From Candidula unifasciata (lineage: Eukaryota; Mollusca; Gastropoda; Stylommatophora; Geomitridae): a stretch of DNA of 64,000 bases. The translations under genes and the position numbers were made by a program. Each line of letters opens with the position of its first letter. Position 1 is the first letter of the stretch. Below are positions 46,478-59,225 of this stretch, piece after piece. Location: positions 115,639-179,638 of the forward strand of contig CAJHNH020004678.1 of the NCBI GenBank assembly GCA_905116865.2, in the 5' to 3' direction. The notes beneath the pieces were generated by a model. It was not told the origin of the DNA and made no database searches. It saw nothing but the letters and a program-made list of their open reading frames with translations.

Positions 46478-47972
46478 ATCGACATTCAGAAGAAGATCGA
46501 GACCGATAAAGACAATAAAGAGCCCACGTATCTCGGAGTCACATTTGATGACAGGTTGACATGGAGAAAACATATCAACAAGGCAGCAACCAAAGTCAGG
46601 AGGAAGACAGCCTTACTAAGAAAACTAAGTGGAACCACATGGGGAGCAGATGGGAAAATACTCAATAAAATATACAAGCAGAGCATTGGAATATGGATTC
46701 ACTTCATGGTGTTCAACATCTAGTACCACATTAAAGGAATTGGACAAAGTGCAAAATCAAGCGCTCAGAGTCATCACAGGAAGGATGAAATCAACCATAT
46801 TAGAAATGGAGAAAGCTGGGAAAACACAGGCACTGAGAGAACGCAGAGATACAACGTTGCAAATACAAGCTGAAAAGTTACTCAGTATGCCAGATCACCC
46901 GATGAAAAATAGATTTCAGAACCTAGCCTTGGAACGGTTAAAAAGAAGCAGTTTTATACATCAAGCAAAAAGAATATTTAGAGAAACTGCTGACCTTCCA
47001 GAAATTGGTTGTCCACTTAAAAGTATTCCAGAACAAATTCCATGGAGAGAAAAATGCAAACTAACGGTACAAATCCAGACAAATGTGAAAGGGATATTTG
47101 ACAAGAAAGAGTTACACTAGTGTACAACGCAGAATGGCCACCCTCAGTTATATTGATGAAGAATACCCACAAGAACAATGGGTCAGAGTCTATATAGATG
47201 GGTCCTCACAAAGTGCAGTTAAAAATGGTGGTGCTGGAGTGTACATAGAATTCCCAGATGGTACTAGGGATAAGTCCAGTGTACCAACTGGGAAGTACTG
47301 CCATAACTATGATGCAGAAACTCAGGCTATCAAGATAGCAACAGAGAAACTGCTAAATTCCAATCTTGGCTCACAGTAAGTAGTAATGCTGACAGATGCT
47401 AAATCCGTACTTGAAGCACTCCAGTCTAGGAAACTACCAGAATTGCAAACACTGCTGACACAACTCAGCCTTCAGCGAAGAGTCATAATGCAGTGGATAC
47501 CGTCTGATTGTGGAGTGCCTGGAAATGAGAAAGCTGATCAACTGGCAGGGAAAGGTGTGACAAAAGTGCAGCCGGATGTACCAGTCACATACCACCAAAA
47601 GAAATCAATCATTAAATCGATCAGGAAACCACCAGCCCCAGCACAAGACGACTATTTTATTATGGACAAACCAGAAAAAGTCCACTTCAGAACAGGGCAC
47701 AACCGATTACATAACCACATGTGCACACAATTTAAGAAAGGCGTATCAGCCATGTGCACCAGTGGAAAGGTGCCCCAGACAGCAAAGCATGTACGCCAGG
47801 ACTGCAACCGAATATGACATATTAAGGCAAACCTTTTGGCCAGAAAGAACAACAGTGGAACGTAAACTCTATGGGCCGCTGAATTAACTAACAACGACAG
47901 TGAAATTTATACAAGAGACAAAATTGCTGATATAGACAACTTATTTCAGGCGAACGAAAGAAGAAGAAGAAG
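46478..47972 (+). mobile_element. LINE with RNase H, 5'-truncated, nested in another LINE copy
   Basis: It begins within the RT motif E region (TYLGVTFDDRLTWRKHI, about 46529-46580), a hallmark of I/Jockey-type elements. It then runs through the connecting segment (ALRVITGRMKSTILEME, about 46764), RNase H (47185-47560) and the terminal CCHC segment (about 47720-47805). It ends with a GAA-rich tail (GAAAGAAGAAGAAGAAG, 47956-47972). Its ends fall inside a broken copy of the family found whole at 56550-56995. Frames change near 46630, 47100 and 47810, and there is an in-frame stop at 47377. It is recent enough to read easily but inactive. Confidence 0.85.
47098..47817 (+). pseudogene. LINE RNase H domain plus terminal CCHC (one stop)
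   Basis: The two halves are in one frame, split by a TAA at 47377-47379. The first half contains VYIDGSS (first catalytic Asp) and YDAETQAI (Glu). The second contains LTDAKS (Asp) and NEKADQLAG (final Asp), so all four metal-binding acids are present. The loop normally reading PSHCG reads PSDCG, replacing the conserved His by Asp. The C-terminal motif (CTQF...CTSGKVPQTAKHVRQDC) matches the Cys/His segment typical of this element type. In the element, RNase H removes RNA from the cDNA hybrid. Confidence 0.88.
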
Positions 47973-48112
47973 ATATACAATCAGACAGTAACTGGTGCCA
48001 TCGGAATTGGAACTCTTTGTTTTCTGCTGAAGATGGGGACGGAGCGTTTCTGGGAGTGTCCTGAGTGCTATGATGTCGATTCGTAATTCAACATTCGACA
48101 TTCCCACAACGC
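47973..48112 (+). mobile_element. right half of the split LINE copy
   Basis: ATACAATCAGACAGTAACTG to ATTCAACATTCGACATT aligns with 56853-56993 and, more diverged, with 63715-63832. Together with 46262-46477 it forms one older element interrupted by the LINE between them. Confidence 0.75.
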
Positions 48113-49190
48113 CAGCATACCAGTCGGTTGTGTGCATGTGTGTATGTGTGGGCGTGTGTGTTTAGGGTGGGGGGGGGGGGGGGGTTAATTCAAAGGACGC
48201 ACAATATAGTTAACTTTTTAAAATGATCGACACACCACCCCCCCTTCCTTTCCACCCCTGCGCTAAGCCTGACTTTTTCTCTAAACTAATTTTTTTCCCC
48301 TCAGCTAGTGTTGTGAGTTTGTTGCAATCAGGCAGTTGTAATATTTAACAGCAAAAACAGAATCCAGTTTTTGTGTAACTTGTTGTGTGAGGGAACACAG
48401 TAATCTAATTTAAAACCCATTGTCTATGTAACATAATCACGTATCACCTACAGAACAAACTACAACAACATGAGTGTGTAACAGCCGCGACTTGATCCAC
48501 CCATAGTTACATGGGGTCTGGCAGTCACCGGGCGAGCCCACTAATTAAATGTCAGCTCAAAAGCCCAGGTGACACTGTCACACGGGAAACCCCCAGCATA
48601 TGGCCTGATCTCAAGGGTTCTTCACGCTGTTTGTGACACGTCCCACAGGAGAAATCAGCCGAGACAATATTTACACTCCAGCCAGACCAGCTGATTTATA
48701 GACCTCCGGTGAGTTATGGACACCTATTTGGTGGGATGAGCAGGAGGTTCGAAAACACAGAGAATCGAGCCGAAATACATACGCGCAGACAAGGACATAA
48801 ACGGATATCCAGACAAGCACATTTACGGATAGGCAGACAAACACAAAGAAGACAAACAGACAGATAGACAGACAGACAGAGGGACAGATATAGGTTGGAT
48901 GCACACATTATTTGATACGATACTCGTTTATATGAAACATCTAGCTCCAGCCTAATATTTAAGAACACAAAGTAAATACAGTTTTATTTTAATTGAACAT
49001 TATGTAGCAAATACCAAGCCGTATTTTGTTAGCTTGACATTGTAGCAAATGTCAGTGACAGAACTAGTGGTTATAAATGTATGGCTTCACTCTGACATTT
49101 AGATATTTCAAATAAGCGCTGCCTAACTGCCATGGACGGTCATGTTGATTGTTAGCACACGCATACAGCTCATGTAGGACAGATTCACAG
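48113..49190. other. unique sequence, nothing recognised
   Basis: No gene recognised. A G18 run lies near 48167-48184. A GACA-type tract lies near 48855-48890. Short Cys/Leu-rich minus-strand frames there are compositional. Confidence 0.5.
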
Positions 49191-49379
49191 GACTGACTGA
49201 CTGACTGACTTTCTACCCCACCAGGACATCACACAAGCGATAAACACCCGATGACACAAAGTGCCACCATGTGGATGAGGATCGCCGTGGAGAGGTCCCA
49301 GAAACCGCGTTCAGACAATTGGCCATATTTATAGCCGGGCTATATTGCGGCCCCTGGCAAAAGCCAGGGTGGGGTTTCA
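49191..49379 (-). mobile_element. short dispersed repeat with (GACT)n end, copy 2
   Basis: Reverse orientation of the family at 26535-26717 and 62270-62462. On the plus strand it starts with GACTGACTGACTGACT, then TACCCCACCAGGACATCACA, and ends near the CCTGGCAAAAGCCAGGG hairpin. The tandem GACT end is the 3' side. Confidence 0.82.
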
Positions 49380-50269
49380 AAAAACAAAAAATTTCGTCCT
49401 TAAAAGGACGAAACTGGATGTAATAGTTCACAGTACTGACATGTCAAATGTTCTTCTTGAAGCTTATGAAACAATCAGACCAGAATCTACTGGCTACTTA
49501 CGTGATGATATAACAATCCTCACAGGGCTAACAACTTTTGGAACAAAATTTATGAATTCGAGAGATTTCTTTTTCTTCTTAGCGTCCACCTGTTGTAAAC
49601 AAAGGTCAGGTTGTTTGTCCACTTCTGAACTTTAGTCTTGCTTCAGAACTTGAATTTTGTACCTATATATCATATCTGGTTTATTTGTATGCCGTCTGTT
49701 GATTCCTCTCATCTCAGGCAGATACATTCCGCTAATTAATCAACTTTTACGACTTGCTTGTGGGGAAGGGGGGGGGGGGGGGGGGGGGGTAGTGGTCTTT
49801 TGTCTGCCAAAACAAGGCCCCAGATGAAAAACATCACGGCCCTTATTAAAGCGAATGTAAGAGTTGGAGGCTGTGGTTGGGGCATGGTGTGAGTGCAGGA
49901 ACTGGGTAGGGATGAAAGGGGAAGGTGACAGAAAGGTCAAGGGTAAGGAGCGACAGCTTTAGGAGATGAGAATGTTGGAGTATGAAGTAGACGTTGAGAA
50001 TAAGACGTAGATAAAGGAGGATGAGAGTCTGAGGAATAGAAAGGCAGGGCAGGAAAGAATGAGCGCTTGAGCTGTGCAATACGAATAGGAGGAAGAGGGT
50101 AGGGATGAGGAGAGCAGATGTGAGGAAGAGGAATGAAAAAGACTGAAGAATGAGGAGGAGAAATAGAACTAGGATAAGTGAGATAGCGAAATGAGGTGAA
50201 AAGTTTACGAAGGACGAAAGACATCGAGTTGGTGGATAGGGGAAAATAATGAGTGGAAATTAGATTAGT
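49380..50269. other. unique; dispersed motif, G-run and purine-rich tract
   Basis: No gene recognised. About 49616-49775 shares two blocks with 24505-24690. A long G-run spans 49766-49789. From about 49850 to 50230 the plus strand is strongly purine-rich (GGAAGG/GAGGA words), giving long minus-strand Pro/Ser frames that look compositional. No mirror repeat was identified. Confidence 0.55.
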
Positions 50270-50875
50270 CCATTAAGGATGACTATTCCTTTACTGATGT
50301 CAATGTAGGTGTTATTGTTGAATGGACTATTCCATTACTGATGTCAATGTAGGTGTTATTGTTGAATGGACTATTCCATTACTGATGTCAATGTAGGTGT
50401 TATTGTTGAATGGACTATTCCATTACTCATGTCAATGTAGGTGTTATTGTTCAATGGACTATTCCATTACTGATGTCAATGTAGGTGTTATTGTTCAATG
50501 GACTATTCCTTTACTGATGTCAATGTAGGTGTTATTGTTCAATGGACTATTCCATTACTGATGTCAATGTAGGTGTTATTGTTCAATGGACTATTCCTTT
50601 ACTGATGTCAATGTAGGTGTTATTGTTCAATGGACTATTCCATTACTGATGTCAATGTAGGTGTTATTGTTCAATGGACTATTCCTTTACTGATGTCAAT
50701 GTAGGTGTTATTCTTGAATGGACTATTCCATTACTGATGTCAATGTAGGTGTTATTGTTCAATGGACTATTCCTTTACTGATGTCAATGTAGGTGTTATT
50801 GTTCAATGGACTATTCCATTACTGATGTCAATGTAGGTGTTATTGTTGAATGGACTATTCCACTATCGATGTCAG
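50270..50875. repeat. 44-bp minisatellite with partly dimeric order
   Basis: About 14 units with TGATGTCAATGTAGGTGTTA. Two unit types, CTATTCCATTACTG and CTATTCCTTTACTG, alternate almost strictly from about 50460 to 50800, giving an 88-bp higher-order period. The left units are all of the CCATT type. Confidence 0.95.
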
Positions 50876-53019
<2,144 letters not shown>

Positions 53020-53335
53020 TCATCATCAAGTGCCTTTTCTACTGGCGTGGGCGATCATGCCTCTCCACAATCTGCGATCCGCCGCTGTATGTGTTCATGT
53101 GTTGACACCCCTCCATGCCATGACAAAACGCCGTCAAGAATCTTCTCGTGTTGTCTGTATCTCTTTCCACAGATCTTTCCGGTGAACACACATGTTCCAT
53201 ATTCCCTCCTCTCATAACATGACCAAAATAAAATGATGACTGTCTCCGTTTGATGTTTGTGACAAGTTGTCTTCGAGCACTCACCTTTTTCAAAACAGCT
53301 GGGTTTCTATACATTCTTGAATTCAAACCGCTTGC
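53020..53335 (-). mobile_element. LINE C-terminal fragment, minus strand
   Basis: The minus-strand translation carries VSARRQLVTNIKRRQSSFYF, then GHVMRGGNMEHV. After a frame change it has WHGGVSTHEHI and IADCGEAW. This is the post-RT C-terminus seen in many LINEs (R-x-L-x-x-IxxRQxxFxGHVxR). It is homologous to 57420-57750. The 3' end has a GATGAT-type tail (CATCATCATC on the plus strand, about 53021), as does the 57.7-kb copy. Frames are broken. Confidence 0.78.
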
Positions 53336-53459
53336 TTAGAGTTCTGCAGACGGTCAGTTCGCCTCCCGAAGTTTACGTTTTCGGAGACAGAAGCAACACT
53401 GGATTAGATATACAAACGACAAATAAAATTGCCAAGGTATAGCAAGCAGATGTAGAGCA

Positions 53460-54185
53460 GAGCGGCGCAGAGATGAGAGGTACAGAGCAGAGTGACACAG
53501 AGCAGAGGGGTACAGAACAGACAGACACAGAGCAGAGGGGTACAGAGATGAGAGGCACAAAGATGAGAGGCACAGAGATGAGAGGCACAGAGATGAGAAG
53601 TACAGAGATGAAAGGCACAGAGATGAGAGGCACAGAGGAGAGCGACACAGGGCAGAGGGACACAAAGCAGAGGGCTTCAGAGGAGAGGGACACAGAGCAG
53701 AGGGGTACAGAGGAGAGGGGTACAGTGCAGAGGGACACAGAGCAGAGGGACACAGAGCAGAGGGACACAGAGCAGAGGGACACAGTGCAGAGGGACACAG
53801 TGCAGAGGGACACAGAGCAGAAGGACACAGAGAAGAGGGACACAGAGCAGAGGGACACAGAGCAGAGGTACACAGAGCAGAGGGACACAGAGCAGAGGGA
53901 CACAGAGCAGAGGGACACAGAGCAAAGGGACACAGAGCAGAGGGACACAGAGCAGAAGGACACAGAGCAGAGGTACACAGAGCAGAGGGGTACAGAGCAG
54001 AGGGACACAGAGCAGAGGGGCACAGAGCAGAGGGACACAGAGCAGAGGGACACAGAGCAGAGTGACACAGAGCAGAGGGACACAGAGCAGAGGGGTACAG
54101 AGCAGTGGGACACAGAGCAGAGGGACACAGAGCAGAGGGACACAGAGCAGAGGGACACAGAGCAGAGGGACACAGTGCAGAGGGG
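53460..54185. repeat. 15-bp minisatellite fused to a LINE C-terminus
   Basis: About 48 units of CAGAGGGACACAGAG. The left third (to 53640) uses GAGATGAGAGGCACA-type units. The 5-codon period leaves several frames open on both strands (TEQRD repeats on plus; Cys/Leu/Ser-rich on minus). The plus frame reads straight into the LINE segment that follows. Confidence 0.95.
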
Positions 54186-54355
54186 CAGAGATGAGGATGC
54201 CGAGGGTAGAGAAAAACTGTGGACAAATAAAGTCCGACAAACACCGCAGTGGTTTCAACAGCTCAATTACGAGTCAGTCTAAGACTTAAAACCAGAATCC
54301 TGTATTCTCATTGACACTCGAAGCAGCAAAAGAAGAAGCGAAGAATAAGAAGAAG
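54186..54355 (+). mobile_element. LINE C-terminal codons and A/G-rich 3' tail
   Basis: In frame with the array, the translation gives GREKLWTNKVRQTPQWFQQL, matching the GRPRxxWxDNxRxxL block near the end of LINE ORFs (compare GRPRTIWKDNIRNTL at 60410-60460). Then CTCATTGACACTCGAAGCAG and an AAAAGAAGAAGCGAAGAATA tail match the layout at 60515-60575. It is 5'-truncated at or within the array. Confidence 0.7.
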
Positions 54356-55262
54356 TGGAACTGTTAAAGGATTGGAGTTACTGAATGCCTTGACATTGTT
54401 ACATCTAGCCCTTCCAAGACTGATCAGGCGGCTTCTATATGCGCTTGATTATGTGACTGTGTGTCTCGCACAACGCCAAGGCCACACACCAGTAGTAAAC
54501 TTCCTACCCAAATGGTGACGATAGTCTCCCACTCACTATTGTTGGTGCAATAAATCATGCTTATCTCTGTGTACTTTCTGATAGCCAAACCAAACAAACT
54601 TTGTCGTTTTTATGTCACCGTAGGTTATACAGCCTTGAACATGTTATGCCAGCTTGCCAAAAAACAGAATAGACGTTCTAAAACAAACCTTCTTCAGAGA
54701 TGCCAGGTAATTTGCGTCCTTTAGATCTTTTCCCCATTTGGTCACGTAGGTGTATTGGTAAACGAAGAGGCAGTCAGATTTGGGAGTAGGTGAAGAATGT
54801 AAAGTGCCAATAGGTGATTGATTGCCTTCTGGAGAGAACTGTGCAGCGGGGAGTGCCCAGGGACGCTTACCGACTCCCTGAATTCAGAGGAAATGCCAGA
54901 TGGCCATATAATCAAATTGCTACTGGCAGTATCAGCATGGGAGATACTGAAGAATAGGACAGAGCGCTTATGAGAATGACTTTGTAATGATGTGTCGATT
55001 CTTCACTCCGCTCACTACAGCTCAGTTTAGCATCGCTGTTACCATTAGTATTTACCAAGAACAAAAAATTATTAACCGATAATATCGTCCCCGCTGTCGG
55101 TAAAAGCAAATAACTACAAGGTGCTAACGTGTGTGAGCCTGTGTAGACATTAGGGACAGGTTTTAGAACAGTTTCCTCAACCTGTTTACACCCGCTAACC
55201 ACCAAAAACAGGGGACATTGCTTCGTAAATCACCTGACGGGTTAATCAAACACACACACAGA
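54356..55262. other. unique sequence, nothing recognised
   Basis: No gene, RNA or repeat family recognised in about 900 bp. Frames are under 100 codons, without recognisable content. Confidence 0.5.
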
Positions 55263-55465
55263 AAATGGTTAAGAGTTTACTTGATAATAAGAAGAAACTC
55301 CGCAGGGAAGCATGTACAGCAGGAGTCTACCAATTATCAGTAGAAGTGATATCACGTCGACAAATGTTTCGGCCCACAAGCTCCTAGACATTTTTAGAGT
55401 GGGCCAACCTGAGTTCATGAGGCTCAGGGTTGATCTGCTCCTGCTGCACCTCACAAACTTATGGT
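55263..55465 (-). mobile_element. LINE 3' UTR fragment (endonuclease-tailed family)
   Basis: It aligns with 27787-27960 and, reversed, with 17520-17660: GCATGTACAGCAGGAGTCTA, ACAAATGTTTCGGCCCACAA, and a final CTCCTGCTGCAC. Only the last 200 bp of the element are present. Confidence 0.75.
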
Positions 55466-55664
55466 TTTCAGCTTTTGTGACACCTGCTGCTGCTTACAGA
55501 TTAGAAAATTTGAGATACGTGGCTCATTTTGTGAACAAGCATTTGCCTGACAGCCAACGGTCAGCACAATTTGATACTGTGCATGTTCTGTGTGTGGCGT
55601 TTTCGGTCAAATAAAACATGCGCTGGGTTATCTGTCAGCTGACCATGAACCATTTTCTTCTTCT

Positions 55665-56270
55665 TCTTTGCGAACGCATGCTCAGATCAGACCATCAGGT
55701 GGGTTGCCTCTATGAACTCGCATGTCAGCTGCAGGTCCTGCATGGTTCCTCATAGCTTGCTCTGCACGCTTTGCTCTTGAGGCCGGCTGTCTTTTCGAAG
55801 TTGCAGGTAGAGTGGGCAGGTCTGCAGAATGTGCTGAGGTGTTTGTGGTCCTGTTTGACGGAAAATTGTTGTATGTTCCTTTCTGTTGAGTCTGCTGATG
55901 GGGTCTTGTGGATGTTTACTGTTAGTTTATTCTCTCCACAATCCCTTGTATTTTCCTTTGATAAGTGTTCTGCTTTCTGGTAATGATAATGAATGGGCGT
56001 GTCGTTTCTCCTTTGTTCAATTTTTTGTTGTCGCAAGTCTGTCTGATATGCCGCAGTGAGCCGGGTTCCACTGAGAACGATTTGATTGTTTTCTGTGAGT
56101 CTGTTTAGCTGACAGGTTAGTTCTCTTTCCATGTTGTCTCGTGGATCCAAATGAGTCGCATGGAGGACTGACATGCAGTCACAAAGGAAGACAATTTTGC
56201 TGTTTTTATTTTGTAAATCCTCGAGCACTTTGGCTGAATCAATAATTGCTTGCTGCTCTTTGAAAACAAT
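55665..56270 (-). mobile_element. LINE RNase H fragment, minus strand
   Basis: Related to 44770-46255. The minus-strand frame carries IIDSAKVLEDLQNKNSKIVF, then LCDCMSVLHATHLDPRDNME, the central RNase H segment with its Asp. The remaining RNase H and Cys/His parts are scrambled by frameshifts. The 3' end is a GAA-type tail (TTCTTCTTCTTCTTTG on plus, about 55658), as in the copy ending at 47972. Confidence 0.78.
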
Positions 56271-56549
56271 GAAAGGCAAACCGATAGGGAACAAAATTAA
56301 CCTGGAAACGATCTTTTTCACAAATCTTTAGAAAGACACGCCAGAAGGAGTTAATAAAAGAAAGCAAGGTCCTTATTGCCACTAATCTTCTTGAGCTTTT
56401 GAAAACCAATCTCCAGAAATCTCGAGACGACTGTCATGAATAAGTTTTCAAAGCCAAGAGAATGTGTCCAGATAAAGTGTGAACATCTGGCTAGTATGTA
56501 TCACAAAGACCTGAATTATGATGACTTTTTACATGAATGTCAAAATCTC

Positions 56550-56995
56550 AACAGGCAAGCTCCGTGCAGAGTGGGAAGCATCACTCTCCAGGTCCCAGGG
56601 TAGTCAGCGTCCTTTGGATATTTTCTCCACGTTATGCCGGTGTGTTGGGAAATGAGCAGGCAGATAGATTGGCTGGTTCTGCACGACTTGGTGGTAAATT
56701 GATGTATGGCAAGCTAAATGTTGTGTTGGCTCTTTTGGATCGAGTAAACAGTTCAGGTGCACACCTAGATCATTACAGTCTGAGGAGAATGGCGCTGCAA
56801 GGAGTTACCAGGGGATCTGGCAGAGTCTGAACCCTTAAGGCCAGGGCCAGACGGATATACAATCAGACAGTTACTGGTACAATCAAAATTAGAGCTCTTC
56901 GCTTGCTGCTGAAGTGGGGACGGAGTGCTTATGAGGGTGTCCCCAGTGCTTTGATGTCGATTCATAATTCAACATTCAACATTATTTGTGAATAT
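56550..56995 (+). mobile_element. LINE RNase H 3' fragment, plus strand, contiguous copy
   Basis: It contains YAGVLGNEQADRLAGSARLG, the end of an RNase H domain (final Asp kept, His of the HAG/HCG loop replaced by Tyr). A C-terminal helix and a 3' UTR follow to about 56995. It is the unbroken reference for the split copy at 46262-48112. The 5' end is truncated near 56550. Confidence 0.8.
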
Positions 56996-57419
56996 CTTAA
57001 GCACCACATGGCTCCTAATGAAAATGAAGACTGCCCCTGTACTGTACAGCAACATAATTTTGGATTATTTGAAATATGTTGATCCAAGTGTTCAGTACAT
57101 GGTGGTAATTTCTTGTACAGGGGTAAGTCAATTTTTTCAAGACTGAAACATATACATCTCTGCTTAGAAGTAAGGCTGTACTTAATAACTATTCTGGCCG
57201 AATACGAATAGTGGTTACCTGACACCCGTTTCTGCATACACTGCGATAGACTGAAATAACTCTCTCATTAACACAGTTGTTGCTGTTGACTAAGTCTGTC
57301 GTAGCGGGGGAAACTGCGACCCGGTTGCGTGGTACAGCATCCAGTTTAAACATATGGCTCTGAGTCCTGGACAATCGGTAGGCAGGCCCAAAAATTTCTT
57401 GAGGCCTCGGAGATGTGGT

Positions 57420-57750
57420 TTTACAGAACAATGCTTAAAATATATTGGACAGCCACAATGAAAGCGACCTAGAGGTTTTGACAGAGCGGAAGCCTGAAGA
57501 CAACTAATCACAGACATCAGGAGGCAGTCATTATTTTTTGACCATGTATTGAGAAGAGGAAAAATGGAACATATGGTAACCACTGGAAAGATCTGTGAAC
57601 GGATGGGCAGAGGAAGACAACGAGTGAAGATTCGTGACAGTCTTGTTGCATGGCATGGAGGTGTGTCACACAAACTAATACATGCTACAGGATAGGAGAT
57701 CGCTGATTGTGGCAAGGCCTACGACAGTCGGCAAGGTACCTGATAATGAT
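57420..57750 (+). mobile_element. LINE C-terminal fragment, plus strand
   Basis: The translation gives WFYRTMLKIYWTATMK, then RQLITDIRRQSLFFDHVLRR, KMEHMVTTGKICERMGRGRQ and WHGGVSHKLIHATG, ending IADCGKAYDS. This is the post-RT C-terminal domain of a LINE, same family as 53020-53335. Two stops are present. It ends in GATAATGATGATGATAATGA, a short tandem 3' tail. Upstream of about 57300 no LINE sequence can be followed. Confidence 0.82.
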
Positions 57751-59062
57751 GATGATAATGATTCGTATTCGTATTCGGCCGAATAGTTGCTCCTGCTTTT
57801 CTTATTTGCCCGAATAGTGAAAATCCTTATTCGGTACAGCCCTACTTAGAAGCATCGTGATGCTGGGGCAGTATCGTTTGAACAGACTTTCACTCAAGTG
57901 CATTGAAAATGGCGTTTCGAAACCACTGACTTTAAGCCAATAATGAAGCAATTATGTGAGGCTTGTTATAATGAGATGTCCGTAATACTTTTATACTGCG
58001 CCGTCTAATCTATGTTTATGTTTTAAAACAAGTTTCGTTGAAGTGCCAATAAAATAATGGTATGTTTTATATTAAAGACCGTTTACATTTTATTCTTAGG
58101 AGACTCAGCACGCTGGATTGTCTTGAGACCCATACTGTTGTTAAGACAACCGTGGTTCCGAGCACTTACCGACTGAATGGTACGATGTGCGGTAAGGATA
58201 ATCTTTCGACTTACTAAAGTAGTATTTTCTGAGACACAAGGGGAGATTCTGATGGCATGCTATCCATGGGAATTTACAGCTGAGGTGGAAGGAAGAACTG
58301 TCAAAGAAGACTGTGGTGCCTTCGTCTTGACGACAGCAGTTTGACTGTGGAGGTCATGGCGACAACCAAAGCAATAGCTTGATTAGAAACACAGACTTTC
58401 ACCCGGGCATGTTTTCTCACCGACTCAATGAATATGCTCAAGAAGATCGAGAAAAGTTGCATACGAAGACAATTGGTGGAGTCCCTGAATGGATTTAAGC
58501 TGACACAAATCAGCTTCATATTTGCTACAGGGTATTCTGGTGTAAAGTGCAATAAACGAGCCTACACAGTTGCAAGTGATGCTCACATGGGAAAACCGAC
58601 TGGCAATGAACAGGGCTGATACACCTAATGCCCTCAAAGAGGCAGCTTGATTAAACCAATCAAGTAATGATTCTGAATGCAACACTGACGAGACTACACG
58701 AACATAACACCAAAAGGGGTAAAGCGAGACAACACCACTTCACAGGGGCCCAAAGAAGAATAGTGTTATTATTTTTTTCTTTTAAAATTTGATTTGGCTA
58801 ATGCTTCGTTTGTTTGTTTTCTTCTTCTGCCCCTAGAGAGCATACGCTTTGTCCACATATTTTTTATTGATAGTACAGGTTTCTAATTCCTTTCCTGAAA
58901 CAGGGTAAGTGCAACACTCTCAGTCTAAACTCTAAACCTAGCTGGTAAGGTCGAAGAGAAAAAAAAAAGCCTCTTGGTTGTTGTTTTAATCACTTTTCCT
59001 GTTCTCATAAGTGTTGCATGCCCACCATAATCTGTTGTTAACTGATATGAGTGAGAACAACT
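57751..59062. other. unique sequence, nothing recognised
   Basis: About 1.3 kb with no recognised gene or RNA. A CGTATTCG motif and its mirror recur near 57765 and 57190-57210. Frames of up to 86 codons near 58300-58690 overlap on both strands and are not convincing. Confidence 0.5.
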
Positions 59063-59225
59063 TAAGCAGTCTCCCAAATATAAAGCACCAGGAGCTGATA
59101 GATTACCAACATAAATAATTCAAACAGCAGGTAAAAGCAACATCAGATGGCTTCACAGAATATTTAATGCAGCATGGGTACAACAAACTGCCCCTATTGA
59201 TTGGCAACATGCAGCAGTTATACCA

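Noticed and set aside
47098..47817. Cellular ribonuclease H gene
   Set aside because: It is preceded by LINE RT and connecting sequence, followed by the LINE-type CCHC segment and GAA tail, and has an internal stop.
49850..50230. Purine-rich tract as a triplex-forming mirror repeat
   Set aside because: No mirror symmetry was found; composition alone does not support a structure.
53354..54282. Cys/Leu/Ser-rich or TEQRD-rich repeat protein
   Set aside because: 15-bp simple array; frames on both strands open; only its last 30 codons carry real (LINE) content.
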